Assembly: GCA_947629205.1 (NCBI GenBank)
Contig: CANRCV010000007.1
Location: forward strand, 1 to 42,859
Length of the DNA: 42,859 nucleotides
Direction: 5' to 3'
From: an uncultured Bacilli bacterium
GTDB lineage: Bacteria; Bacillota_I; Bacilli_A; RF39; UBA660
Position numbers and translations under genes: made by a program. Numbering within the stretch: position 1 is the first letter of the stretch; every line of letters starts with the position of its first letter. The notes below the pieces were generated by a model that was not told the origin of the DNA, made no database searches, and saw only the letters and a list, made by a program, of their open reading frames with translations. Positions 1-8,148 of the stretch are shown in pieces.

Positions 1-90
1 TTTAACTGGAATTATGTGTAAGACTAAATTCTTGCTAAATATATTGAAACTGGAATTTACTTTTTCATTTCACAATTATACAAAAACATT

Positions 91-128
91 AACAGATAAA
101 TCAAAATAATGGTTTATCTGTTTTATTT
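91..128 (+). terminator. Intrinsic terminator of an upstream gene outside the window
   Basis: A 10-bp perfect stem (AACAGATAAA / TTTATCTGTT) with a 12-nt loop is followed by TTATTTAT. No gene is visible in bases 1-90, which carry only an A+T-rich tail with the 10-mer AACTGGAATT twice. The hairpin most likely ends a plus-strand gene lying before the window. Confidence 0.6.
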
Positions 129-129
129 A

Positions 130-138
130 TGGTATACT
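130..138 (+). promoter_or_regulatory. Extended -10 promoter for the membrane protein at 154
   Basis: TGGTATACT is an extended -10 element with no clear -35. Transcription would start near base 145, only about 9 nt before the preferred ATG at 154, giving a very short leader. Confidence 0.45.
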
Positions 139-153
139 TAAGTAGTGATGAAT

Positions 154-1029
154 ATGAAAAAACAGTTTAAAAAAATAATTGAATTTTTTAAAGGAATAAA
201 ATTAAGTACCATCTATAAATTCGTTGGACTTGCTCTTTTAGTAGCTATTCTATTTTGGATTTATATAACTTGGAAAGGGCAAAATAGTATCCAAAATCAA
301 ACAAATGATACTTATATTAATGGAAAAGTAACCAATAAAGGAAATGATTACATTATTGTAGAAGATGAAAATCAAAATGAATATAAAATACCAAGTACAG
401 AAGATGTTCCAATTGGTAGTGCTATTCAAGCAAAAGTAGAAGAAAATAAAAGTGAAACTACAAGTGAAGAAGATAAAGAAGAAGAACAAGTAGAGGCACC
501 AAAAACTATAATGAGTAGTGATGTAACGGTTACGAATGAAAAAGTGGAAAATAAAAATGCAGATGCTGATGTAATTGCTTATTTTAATGAAACAGAAAGT
601 ACTTTAAAAGATCCTAGTTTAAAAGAAGAGGTTAAGTCTCGTTTTATTACAATTGTTGATTTTCTATTCTATGACGGAACCATAAAAGGCTATACATTAA
701 ATGATTTATCTAGTAAAGCTAAATTACAAATTTTAAAAATTGCATTAGCAATTGATTCAAAAATAGAAAATTATATTCCGGGTTATAAAGAAACAATTAC
801 CTCAACAACTGGAAAAGTATATACAGGAGTAAAAACCAAAATTATTGAAAGTTATTTAAAGATTACGACGAAAATTTGTAGTTATGATGAAGATACTTGT
901 AATCAAGCTAAAAAAGATTTTCAAGATATGAAAAAATCATTTTCGATTACTTGGAATTTAATCAAAGGATTGGTTTCCAGTGGAGCAGAAAATCTAAAAG
1001 AATGGTATGAGATTTTTAGTGGAAAATAG
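154..1029 (+). CDS. Membrane-anchored protein of unknown function
   Basis: I do not recognise a named family. The protein (291 aa from ATG 154) has a basic N-terminus, one membrane segment at about residues 22-43 (GLALLVAILFWIYITW), then a short beta-rich stretch (residues ~50-95, NGKVTNKGNDYIIVEDENQ) that resembles a small OB/SH3-like barrel of the DUF5666 kind. An acidic Glu/Lys linker and a helical C-terminal region with two Cys (CSYDEDTC) follow. This implies an N-terminal anchor with the bulk outside the cell or in the wall zone. ATG 154 is chosen over GTG 145 and ATG 148 because GTGAT ends 4 nt before it, a spacing seen at several genes here. It lies 47 bp before the HerA-like gene on the same strand. 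Confidence 0.6.
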   Translation: MKKQFKKIIEFFKGIKLSTIYKFVGLALLVAILFWIYITWKGQNSIQNQTNDTYINGKVTNKGNDYIIVEDENQNEYKIPSTEDVPIGSAIQAKVEENKSETTSEEDKEEEQVEAPKTIMSSDVTVTNEKVENKNADADVIAYFNETESTLKDPSLKEEVKSRFITIVDFLFYDGTIKGYTLNDLSSKAKLQILKIALAIDSKIENYIPGYKETITSTTGKVYTGVKTKIIESYLKITTKICSYDEDTCNQAKKDFQDMKKSFSITWNLIKGLVSSGAENLKEWYEIFSGK

Positions 1030-1076
1030 AATGATTTTATGATATAGTTAAAGAGAATAATAAAGAGGTGCTAAAT

Positions 1077-2897
1077 ATGTTTGGAAAAATAAAATACATT
1101 GGTGAAAGTATTGCTACAGTAGAAAATCTAGGTGGAGATGCTGGAACAACCGATTTAATGAATATAAATGTTATTTTTGAAGCCCCTGAGCAAAGAATTT
1201 TAGGAGAAGTAACGGAATTTAATAAAGATGAAATAAAAATACGTTTTCTAGGAGAGTATTTAAATGGTCGTTATGTAAATGGTGTTATTAGAAAACCTCT
1301 TTTATCAAGTAAAATTCGTATTATCAATAACGAAGAATTAATGGAACTTGTTGGACGCGAAAGCGATAAATCTTTTGTTTTAGGAAATAGTGCTATTTAT
1401 AAAAACTATAAGGTTTGCCCAAGTATCAATGATTTATTATCTAACCATTTAGGAATATTTGGAAATACTGGTAGTGGTAAATCTTGTGGGGTTGCTAGAA
1501 TCGTTCAAAATTTATTTTCCAATCCAAATATGCTTTCTTATAATGCTAATATCTTTGTATTTGATGCGTATGGCGAATATAAAAATGCATTTGGAAGTAT
1601 CAATAAAATTAATCCCAATTATAGTTATAAATTTATTACCACAAATCCAATTGATCAAGATGATTATTTATTACAAATACCAGTTAATTTACTAAATTTA
1701 GATGATTTTGCACTCCTTTTACAAGCAACCAATCATAGTCAATTACCAATTATTGAAAGAACCATAAGACTTGCAAAAATCTTTAGTCAAGATAGTGAAG
1801 AATCAAATAAATATAAGAACCATTTAATTGCTAAAGCATTACTTGCTATTTTATTTAGTAATCAAACAACAGCAAGAAAGAAAAATGAAGTCTTCCAAAT
1901 TATTGAGGTTTGTCACACAAAAGAATTTAATTTTGATAGTACTATTAATGGTTTAGGGTATACAAGAACCTTCAGTGAATGCTTTGAAATCGATTCAAAT
2001 GGTTATTTTGGTGAAAGTGTTTTAATTACCGAATATATTTTAAAACATATTGAAGATTCTTATGAAGAAATGGAAGAACCAAAGGAATACAATTATTCTC
2101 TTGCTGATTTTGCTAAAGCCTTAGAATTTACAATGATTAGTGAAGGATTCCAAAACAATTCGAATTTATATGATGATGCCGTTATCTTAAAAGTAAGATT
2201 AAATACAATTTTAAATACCAAAGTAGGAAAATATTTTTCCAACAATGGCTATATCTCTATAGATAAATTTGTTAGTAGTTTAGTAGTTAAAAATAATCGT
2301 AAAGCCCAAATTATTAATATTAATCTAGAAGATGTCGATGATACGTATGCAAAAGTAATTGTTAAAATTATGGCTCGTTTATTCTTTGAATTTTCTAAAA
2401 ACTTAAAACAAAGAGCAAGTATTCCTTTCCATATTTTCTTAGAAGAAGCCCATCGTTATATTCAAAGGGATAATGATAATTACTTACTTGGTTATAATAT
2501 CTTTGAACGTATTGCCAAAGAAGGAAGAAAATATGGTGTTTTACTAGGTATTATTAGTCAAAGACCCGTTGAAATTTCTGATACGGTTATTTCCCAAGTT
2601 TCCAACTTCTTAATCTTCAAAATGACACACCCTAAAGATATTAAATACATTGAAGAAATGTTACCAAATATTTCTGCAGATGTTATTGAAAAGCAAAAAA
2701 CATTACAACCGGGTAGTTGTGTTGGATTTGGTTCAGCCTTTAAAATACCAATGATTATGCGTCTAGAACTACCAAATCCACTTCCATACAGTTCAAACTG
2801 TGATGTAGCAAGTAGATGGAATGTAAAAGCTCAAAATACAACCCCTAGTACCCAAAGTACATCAAGTACTATAAATGGAGAAGTAAGCAACGGATAA
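1077..2897 (+). CDS. HerA-like DNA-translocating ATPase (DUF87/HAS-barrel)
   Basis: This is a 606-aa hexameric-type P-loop ATPase of the HerA/FtsK superfamily. Residues 1-95 look like the HAS-barrel (MFGKIKYIGESIATVENLGG). Walker A is GNTGSGKS near residue 133. A Walker B-type FLEEAHRYI lies near 455, followed by GVLLGIISQRP and the HerA-typical ISQVSNFLIFKMTHPKD. The last ~40 residues are a Ser/Thr/Asn-rich tail. HerA proteins pump or thread DNA, in archaea with the NurA nuclease for end resection and in bacteria often inside defence cassettes. No NurA, SIR2 or other nuclease partner is adjacent, so its role here is open. The start is ATG 1077, because AGAGGTG at 1064-1070 is the ribosome site and overlaps the GTG at 1068. 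Confidence 0.85.
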   Translation: MFGKIKYIGESIATVENLGGDAGTTDLMNINVIFEAPEQRILGEVTEFNKDEIKIRFLGEYLNGRYVNGVIRKPLLSSKIRIINNEELMELVGRESDKSFVLGNSAIYKNYKVCPSINDLLSNHLGIFGNTGSGKSCGVARIVQNLFSNPNMLSYNANIFVFDAYGEYKNAFGSINKINPNYSYKFITTNPIDQDDYLLQIPVNLLNLDDFALLLQATNHSQLPIIERTIRLAKIFSQDSEESNKYKNHLIAKALLAILFSNQTTARKKNEVFQIIEVCHTKEFNFDSTINGLGYTRTFSECFEIDSNGYFGESVLITEYILKHIEDSYEEMEEPKEYNYSLADFAKALEFTMISEGFQNNSNLYDDAVILKVRLNTILNTKVGKYFSNNGYISIDKFVSSLVVKNNRKAQIININLEDVDDTYAKVIVKIMARLFFEFSKNLKQRASIPFHIFLEEAHRYIQRDNDNYLLGYNIFERIAKEGRKYGVLLGIISQRPVEISDTVISQVSNFLIFKMTHPKDIKYIEEMLPNISADVIEKQKTLQPGSCVGFGSAFKIPMIMRLELPNPLPYSSNCDVASRWNVKAQNTTPSTQSTSSTINGEVSNG

Positions 2898-2906
2898 GTT
2901 GCTTTT
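2885..2906 (+). terminator. Terminator overlapping the HerA-like stop codon
   Basis: A perfect 7-bp stem AAGCAAC/GTTGCTT has the TAA stop in its 6-nt loop and is followed by TT. The final residues of the protein are encoded by the stem. The short T-run makes it a modest terminator. Confidence 0.55.
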
Positions 2907-2970
2907 CATTTGACTTAAAAATATATAAAAAATTAGAAAAACATAATATAAATCGATGATTAGAATTAAA

Positions 2971-2999
2971 TTGCTAAATAGATAATTCTATGATACAAT
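2971..2999 (+). promoter_or_regulatory. Sigma-A promoter of the 6S RNA
   Basis: TTGCTA (2971-2976) and TACAAT (2994-2999) are separated by 17 bp, with GA before the -10. The predicted start falls at about 3005-3006, exactly where the closing stem of the RNA begins. Confidence 0.75.
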
Positions 3000-3005
3000 G
3001 TAAGT

Positions 3006-3177
3006 ACCTGAAGGAATAGTTTGTTTCACATAAAACCGACTATTGGATATTATTGGGAATCTAATTGAGTGTGGTGTAGAAGACTAGCCCATTAAGTGTT
3101 GCTAGGATCCTAAAGCATTTCATGTGATGCCCACCTCGCGTGAGCGGGCTTTTATCCAAACAGACTTTCCTTTGGGT
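3006..3177 (+). ncRNA. ssrS: 6S RNA (RNA polymerase-binding regulator)
   Basis: This is a ~172-nt RNA with long-range pairing. Bases 3006-3026 (ACCTGAAGG..., AGTTTGTTT) pair with 3158-3177 (AAACAGACT..., CCTTTGGGT) as a ~20-bp closing stem with one bulged base and some G-U pairs. Inside, CACAT (3027-3031) can pair with ATGTG (3122-3126), and GCCC..GGGC forms a small hairpin on the 3' side (3129-3149). A T-run follows at 3177. Length, the rod with an open centre, and position directly upstream of tcdA/yrvM with rarA beyond all match Bacillus 6S-1 RNA (bsrA), which binds the sigma-A holoenzyme and represses promoters in stationary phase. The call rests on structure and synteny, not on a covariance-model search. 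Confidence 0.75.
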
Positions 3178-3196
3178 TTTTATTTGAGGTGAAAAA

Positions 3197-3871
3197 ATGT
3201 TTGAACGCACATTAAAAATAATAGATGAACACTTATTAGGAAAAATAAAAAAACAAAATATCTTACTTGTTGGAGTAGGGGGAGTAGGTGGTTTTGCTTT
3301 AGAAAGTCTTGTTCGTTTAGGATTTTCTTCTTTTACAATCATTGATGCCGATCTTTTTGAAGAAAGTAACTTAAATAGACAAGTTTTATGTACAAAAGAA
3401 ACAATTGGACACTCTAAAGTAGAAGAAGCCAAGAAAAGGGCATTAAGTATAAACCCTAATGCCCAAATAGAAATAAAACCTATTTTTTTAAATCAAGACA
3501 ATATAAATGAAATATTTGAGACTTCCTATGATTATATTATTGATGCTTGTGATACCGTAACAACAAAGTATTTACTTATTAAAAAAGCAATAGAGTCTAA
3601 TACTAAAATAATTTCTTGTATGGGAACCGGAAACCGATTGAATCCTAGTAAAGTAACGATTACAACATTACAAAAAACGTATAATGACCCTCTTGCTAAG
3701 GCTATGCGTGAAATTTTAAGAAAAAATGAAATTTCTGTAAATATTCCTGTTGTGTGGAGTAGTGAAAATCCTATTAAGACAAAAGAAAAAGCACCAGGTT
3801 CTATTGTTTTAGTTCCTGCTGCTGCTGGATTACAAATTGCTTATTTTATTTTAATGGATTTAAAGTTGTGA
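3197..3871 (+). CDS. tcdA: tRNA threonylcarbamoyladenosine dehydratase TcdA
   Basis: This E1/ThiF-fold enzyme of 224 aa uses ATP to cyclise t6A at position 37 of ANN-decoding tRNAs to ct6A. The nucleotide-binding loop GVGGVGGFALE lies at residues ~26-36. The ThiF-type DADLFEESNLNRQ (~55-67) and DACDTVTTKY (~115-124) follow. The C-terminal PAAAGLQIAYFI is typical of the TcdA/CsdL (B. subtilis YrvM) branch. There is no rhodanese or MoaD-type partner beside it, which argues against ThiF or MoeB. GAGGTG 6 nt before ATG 3197 sets the start. It sits 19 bp after the 6S RNA and overlaps the 3' end of convergent gpsA by 12 bp. Confidence 0.9.
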   Translation: MFERTLKIIDEHLLGKIKKQNILLVGVGGVGGFALESLVRLGFSSFTIIDADLFEESNLNRQVLCTKETIGHSKVEEAKKRALSINPNAQIEIKPIFLNQDNINEIFETSYDYIIDACDTVTTKYLLIKKAIESNTKIISCMGTGNRLNPSKVTITTLQKTYNDPLAKAMREILRKNEISVNIPVVWSSENPIKTKEKAPGSIVLVPAAAGLQIAYFILMDLKL

Positions 3872-4852
3872 ATTTAATTTTGTTGCTTCTAAAGCATCCA
3901 TTAGAATTTGTGGTTGAGCATCTTCAAATACAATTTGATAAATCGCTGTAATAAGCGGTGTTTTTATATGTTTCTTTTTAAAGATTTGCGTTACAATTTC
4001 TAAGGAAGCAATACCTTCTAATGTATTTTTTTCTTTATAAGTTGTAATTTCTTTTTTATTCTTTTTCTTTCCAAGAAGAACTCCAAATGCATAGTTTCTA
4101 CTTTTATTTGAAGAACAAGTTGCTACTAAATCTCCTAAACCCGCTAAACTATGTAAAGTACTTAAATTGGCATCATACATATATAAAATCGTTTCCAATT
4201 CTTGGAAAGCAGCCGTTATATAATAAGATTGCGTACTTGTATGATAACCTAAACCCTCAATTATTCCTGCACCAACTGCATAAATATTTTTAACACTACC
4301 AGATAGAGCCGTTCCTAGTAAATCTTTTGAAAATTTAATACGGGTGGTTGTATTTTCAAAAGCACGATTGATTTGATTTTTAACTTTTTTTCCTTTACAA
4401 GCTACTGTAAAAGCAACTTGATCCCCCTCTAAAACATCGTCTGCAAAAGTTGGACCACTTAAAATACTAATTGGATTTTTTAAGTATTTTTTAACTATTT
4501 GGTGTACTAAAAGACCTTTTTCTTTATCCATACCTTTTGTTCCAATAATTACCGGTATTGTTTTTACTAAATATTCTTTTAAGGATTCACATACACTTTC
4601 TAAGTAGGTAAGAGAAGGCATTAAAAAGACCAATTCTACATCATTAACGACCTCTGCATAAGAGTTTGTAAGTGTTATATTATTAGGAAATACCTTTCCT
4701 TTAAAAATTATATCCATTTTCTTTGTTTTTTTATAATCTTCAACAAGTTCTTTATTTTCACTCCACATAATAATATTATTCTCTGTATTTTGAGCAAGAC
4801 AATGAGCCATCGCTACACTAAATACTCCTGTTCCAACAATTCCTATTTTCAT
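3860..4852 (-). CDS. gpsA: Glycerol-3-phosphate dehydrogenase [NAD(P)+]
   Basis: This 330-aa enzyme reduces dihydroxyacetone phosphate to sn-glycerol 3-phosphate for phospholipid synthesis. The N-terminal Rossmann loop is GTGVFSVAMAHCLAQN. Other family marks are MWSENKELVEDYKKTKK, the SGPTFADDV motif (~residue 135), KNIYAVGAGIIEGLG with the catalytic Lys (~188), and LAGLGDLVATCSS. The usual GSWGTALA of the family reads GVFSVAMA, so the cofactor loop is diverged, although the Gly-x-Gly core is kept. Its ATG overlaps the rarA TAA (TAATG), which implies translational coupling, with GGTGG as ribosome site inside rarA. Confidence 0.92.
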   Translation of the reverse strand: MKIGIVGTGVFSVAMAHCLAQNTENNIIMWSENKELVEDYKKTKKMDIIFKGKVFPNNITLTNSYAEVVNDVELVFLMPSLTYLESVCESLKEYLVKTIPVIIGTKGMDKEKGLLVHQIVKKYLKNPISILSGPTFADDVLEGDQVAFTVACKGKKVKNQINRAFENTTTRIKFSKDLLGTALSGSVKNIYAVGAGIIEGLGYHTSTQSYYITAAFQELETILYMYDANLSTLHSLAGLGDLVATCSSNKSRNYAFGVLLGKKKNKKEITTYKEKNTLEGIASLEIVTQIFKKKHIKTPLITAIYQIVFEDAQPQILMDALEATKLNSQL

Positions 4853-6057
4853 TATTCATTTCCACCTTTCATTTCATTAAATAGTTTATTGATATTATCT
4901 TCATATTTATTTTGTTTTTTATTATAATATTTTTTACCTTTTAAATTATCTGGTAAATAGTCTTGTTTTACCCAATCATTTTTATAATCATGAGGGTATT
5001 TATACGTGGTACTTGTGGTTTTAATATGATTGGGTACATTTCCTGTATTTCCAGCATGAATATCACTTAATGCGGCATCAATTCCTAAATAAGCACTATT
5101 ACTTTTAGGAGACAAGGCCATTTCCGTTACTACAACTCCTAAGGGAATACGGGCCTCAGGCAGTCCAACCAGTTCACTTGCATGAATCGCTGCCATGACT
5201 TTAGGTCCAATACTTGGATTTGCAAGTCCTATATCTTCATAAGCAATAACACTCATTCTTCTATAAATGCTATCCAAATCTCCTGCCTCTATTAATCTAG
5301 CTAAATAATGTAGGGATGCATCTACATCACTTCCACGAATTGATTTTTGAAAAGCACTTAATACATCATAATGGCCATCTTCATTCTTATCATGAAAGAA
5401 AACCGGTTTACTATTAATTTCTTTTACTAAATCAATAGAAACAACTTTATCTTCTTTCGTAGAGTAGTAAGCTACTTCAAGTAAATTAAGAGCACTACGA
5501 AAATCTCCAGAAGAAAGATTAGCAATATAATGAATCGTATCATCATCAATTTTAATATTTTCTAAATGCGTTAAAGCTCTTTTTATACCTATTTCAATAT
5601 CTTCACAACTCAATTCTTTTAGTTCAAATATTTGTACACGACTACGAATGGCCGGATTAATTTTATGGTAAGGATTAGATGTTGTAAGACCAATTAAAAT
5701 GATTAAACCACTTTCAATGTAAGGAAGCAATAAATCTTGTTTATCTTTATTCATACGATGAATTTCGTCAATGATTAATATTAATTCTCCATTCATTTTT
5801 GCTTCTTCAATGGCAATATCAAAATCTTTTTTATTATTTATAGTTGCATTTAAAAACCGATGCATTACTCCCAGTTCTTTTACAATTGCATTTGCAATAC
5901 TTGTTTTTCCTGTCCCCGGTTTTCCATATAAAATAAAAGAAAATATTTTTTTATTTTTAACCATATTCGATAAAATTTTACCTTCTCCAATTAAATGGGT
6001 TTGTCCAATAATATCACTTAATTTTTCTGGTCTTAATACATTTGATAATAGTTCCAC
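4852..6057 (-). CDS. rarA: Replication-associated recombination protein RarA (MgsA)
   Basis: This AAA+ ATPase of the clamp-loader family acts at stalled forks. Walker A is GKPGTGKTSIANAI (~residues 45-58), Walker B is LILIIDEIHRM (~95-105) and the arginine-finger region is AIRSRVQIFEL. The C-terminal RarA/MgsA tetramerisation part contains KSIRGSDVDASLHYLARL and YEDIGLANP. The reading frame is open to TTG 6069, but I place the start at GTG 6057 (401 aa, MELLSNVLRPEKL). GGTGG sits 5 nt before it, and the promoter predicts a message starting near 6070. It is the first gene of a two-gene operon with gpsA. Confidence 0.9.
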   Translation of the reverse strand: MELLSNVLRPEKLSDIIGQTHLIGEGKILSNMVKNKKIFSFILYGKPGTGKTSIANAIVKELGVMHRFLNATINNKKDFDIAIEEAKMNGELILIIDEIHRMNKDKQDLLLPYIESGLIILIGLTTSNPYHKINPAIRSRVQIFELKELSCEDIEIGIKRALTHLENIKIDDDTIHYIANLSSGDFRSALNLLEVAYYSTKEDKVVSIDLVKEINSKPVFFHDKNEDGHYDVLSAFQKSIRGSDVDASLHYLARLIEAGDLDSIYRRMSVIAYEDIGLANPSIGPKVMAAIHASELVGLPEARIPLGVVVTEMALSPKSNSAYLGIDAALSDIHAGNTGNVPNHIKTTSTTYKYPHDYKNDWVKQDYLPDNLKGKKYYNKKQNKYEDNINKLFNEMKGGNE

Positions 6058-6074
6058 ATCTACCACCAATTAGT

Positions 6075-6103
6075 ATTATACCAAATCCCCTAAGAAACAA
6101 CAA
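6075..6103 (-). promoter_or_regulatory. Sigma-A promoter of rarA-gpsA
   Basis: On the minus strand TTGTTG (6103-6098), 17 bp and a perfect TATAAT (6080-6075) predict a start near 6069. The leader would be only about 12 nt. Confidence 0.7.
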
Positions 6104-6119
6104 TTATTTCCCTAAAAAA

Positions 6120-6148
6120 TTGACAGTTTTCTAAAAAATTTATATACT
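6120..6148 (+). promoter_or_regulatory. Sigma-A promoter of the Xer recombinase
   Basis: A consensus TTGACA (6120-6125), 17 bp and TATACT (6143-6148) lie back to back with the rarA promoter. Transcription should start near 6155. Confidence 0.75.
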
Positions 6149-6170
6149 TAAAAGAGAATAGAGTGATCTT

Positions 6171-7058
6171 ATGACCAATGAAGAATATTATAATAAATAC
6201 TTAGATTACTTACAATTTGAAAGAAAATTATCGAAAAATACTTTACTTTCATATGAAGAAAACTTAAATCGTTTTGAAGAATTTATTAAAGGAAAATCAA
6301 TTAAAAATATTGAAAGAAACGATATTGAAGCCTATTTAAAGTATAATGAAGAAATGGCAGAAAAAACAAGAGCCCATTATCTAACGGTACTTCGTAATTT
6401 TTATCAATTTTTAGTAGAAGAAGAATTACTAGACCAAAATCCTTGTGAAACAATTCTTATGCCCAAAATAAGTAAAACCTTACCGCATTACCTAACAGAA
6501 GAAGAAATTGAAAAACTTTTATCTTTTCCTCTAAATACACCACTTGATTATCGTAATAAAGCGATGTTAGAGGTTTTATATGCAACAGGAATGCGTGTTA
6601 GTGAACTCATTCATTTAAAAATGAATCAAATTCACTTAGATGAAGATTTAATTCGTGTATTTGGAAAAGGGAGTAAAGAAAGACTTTGCCCTATTAGTTC
6701 AATTTGTGAAAAATATTTAAAAATGTATATAGAAGAATATCGTTTTATATTATTAAAGCAAAAATCAAGTGATTCTTTATTTTTAAATACGTTTGGAAAT
6801 CCTATTACCAGACAAGGTTTTTTTAAAATTTTAAAACAAATTGCTAAAGAGCAGGGGATAGAAAAAGATATTAGTCCTCATACTTTAAGACATTCTTATG
6901 CGACGCATTTACTTTCTCATGGAGCAGATTTAAGAATTATTCAAGAACTTCTTGGACATAGTGATATTTCTACAACAGAAATCTATACGCATCTTGTAAA
7001 TGAAAAACTAAAAAGCGATTATGAAAACCATCCAAGAGCTAAAAAAAATGGAGATTAA
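6171..7058 (+). CDS. xerD: Tyrosine recombinase, XerC/XerD type
   Basis: This 295-aa site-specific recombinase resolves chromosome dimers at dif. An N-terminal SAM-like core-binding domain (residues ~1-90, YLQFERKLSKNTLLSYEENL) precedes the catalytic domain. All catalytic residues are visible: Arg in ATGMRVSEL, Lys in GKGSKER, His-x-x-Arg in HTLRHSYATHLL, His in LLGHSDI, and the nucleophile Tyr in TEIYTH. Length and the C-terminal HPRAKK tail fit the XerD/RipX branch, but XerC cannot be excluded. GTGAT ends 3 nt before ATG 6171. It is monocistronic and reads toward a hairpin region. Confidence 0.88.
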   Translation: MTNEEYYNKYLDYLQFERKLSKNTLLSYEENLNRFEEFIKGKSIKNIERNDIEAYLKYNEEMAEKTRAHYLTVLRNFYQFLVEEELLDQNPCETILMPKISKTLPHYLTEEEIEKLLSFPLNTPLDYRNKAMLEVLYATGMRVSELIHLKMNQIHLDEDLIRVFGKGSKERLCPISSICEKYLKMYIEEYRFILLKQKSSDSLFLNTFGNPITRQGFFKILKQIAKEQGIEKDISPHTLRHSYATHLLSHGADLRIIQELLGHSDISTTEIYTHLVNEKLKSDYENHPRAKKNGD

Positions 7059-7085
7059 TCCATTTTTTATAATGTTCTTTTAGAA

Positions 7086-7109
7086 CCAAAAAAGCCTAAC
7101 CAAAAGGCT
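7086..7109 (-). terminator. Terminator of the small Asn/Ser/Arg-rich gene
   Basis: On the minus strand, AGCC (7109-7106) pairs with GGCT (7096-7093) and is followed by a T6 tract. A second hairpin, GTTCT/AGAAC (7074-7086), adjoins it but has no T-run for the plus strand. Confidence 0.55.
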
Positions 7110-7165
7110 AGACTTAACTGCACAATTTTCGTACAGAAATTTAGAAAATAACCAAAGTTAAATTC

Positions 7166-7315
7166 TTAACAATTTTTTTCGTTTCTACTAGATTTTCTAC
7201 TATTATTTCTAGAATTTTCTTGTTTTTGACTATTTTGTCTACTATTTTGTTTTTGATTATTTCTAGAACTATTATTAGAATTTCTACTATTACGAGAATT
7301 ACTATTTCTTTCCAT
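7166..7315 (-). CDS. Small Asn/Ser/Arg/Gln-rich protein
   Basis: This is a 49-aa protein built almost only from Asn, Ser, Arg, Gln and Lys (for example NSRNSRNSNNSSRNNQKQ) with a single C-terminal Cys (EKNC). It is strongly basic and surely disordered. The start is ATG 7315 because a perfect GGGAGG lies 10 nt upstream; the longer frame to 7357 runs through this site. Similar small N/S/R/Q-rich proteins are common in gut Firmicutes without known function. A nucleic-acid or spore/wall-binding role is only a guess. It has its own terminator. Confidence 0.65.
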   Translation of the reverse strand: MERNSNSRNSRNSNNSSRNNQKQNSRQNSQKQENSRNNSRKSSRNEKNC

Positions 7316-7386
7316 AATTTCTATACCTCCCAGTAGTATTATGTACTTAATTTGCAACTTAATTCATAAATTGTATGGGTGATACT

Positions 7387-8139
7387 ATGGAAATAATTGG
7401 TCCATTGCTAATTTCTACCATTGCTGGTTTATCTACGGTTTTAGGAGCTTTCGTTATCTTTTTTAAAATTAAAGAACAAAATATTACCAAGTTTATTACA
7501 TTTTGTCTAAGTTTTTCCATTGCTATTATGATTGGAATTAGTATAACGGAACTTATTCCAGAATCTTTATTTCAATTAATAAATGAGGGAGTAGGGAAAG
7601 GTATATTGATTAGTATTATCTCTTTAATTATTGGTATTGTACTCATTAAATGGGTAATTGTTTGCATTGATAAACAAAAAAAGAATACCACAAGTTTGTA
7701 TAAATTAGGAATATTAAGTATGATTGCTTTAATGCTTCATAACTTTCCAGAAGGAATTGCGACATTTTTAAGTGCCTATCAAGATATGGATTTAGGAATT
7801 AAATTAGGGATTGCCATTATGCTTCATAATATTCCAGAAGGGATTAGCATTGCTGTTCCTATCTACTATGCGACGCATAACAAAAAGGAAGCCATTTTAA
7901 AATCTTTTATTTCAGGACTTGCGGAACCTTTGGGAGCCATACTTGCTTTTCTCTTATTTAAAAATTTTATTACGGATACATTTATTAGTATAATTTTATT
8001 ATTAGTAGCAGGAATCATGATTACCATATCTATTGAAGAAATCTATCCAGAAATTAAAAAATATCATGAATATAAATTATTTTATTTGGGTTTTCTTGTG
8101 GGAATTGTTTTATTACTCATTAATCATTTTTGTTTTTAA
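7387..8139 (+). CDS. ZIP-family zinc/divalent metal transporter (ZupT-like)
   Basis: This is a 250-aa integral membrane protein with eight predicted membrane segments. The two metal-site motifs of ZIP carriers are intact: HNFPEGIATF (TM4) and HNIPEGISIA (TM5), with SGLAEPLGA after TM5. A glutamate-bearing ITELIPE motif lies in TM2. This arrangement matches ZupT, which imports Zn2+ and also Fe2+ or Mn2+. ATG 7387 is chosen over ATG 7375 because GGTGAT (7378-7383) is the ribosome site. It is followed 9 bp later by the amidotransferase gene and is probably cotranscribed with it. Confidence 0.88.
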   Translation: MEIIGPLLISTIAGLSTVLGAFVIFFKIKEQNITKFITFCLSFSIAIMIGISITELIPESLFQLINEGVGKGILISIISLIIGIVLIKWVIVCIDKQKKNTTSLYKLGILSMIALMLHNFPEGIATFLSAYQDMDLGIKLGIAIMLHNIPEGISIAVPIYYATHNKKEAILKSFISGLAEPLGAILAFLLFKNFITDTFISIILLLVAGIMITISIEEIYPEIKKYHEYKLFYLGFLVGIVLLLINHFCF

Positions 8140-8148
8140 GGTGGACTT

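Noticed and set aside
1-60. Direct repeat AACTGGAATT as a mobile-element end
   Set aside because: Only two short copies, no inverted ends and no transposase nearby.
6171-7058. Xer recombinase as an integrase of a mobile element
   Set aside because: No att-like repeats, phage or conjugation genes around it. Sequence and length fit the chromosomal XerC/D type.
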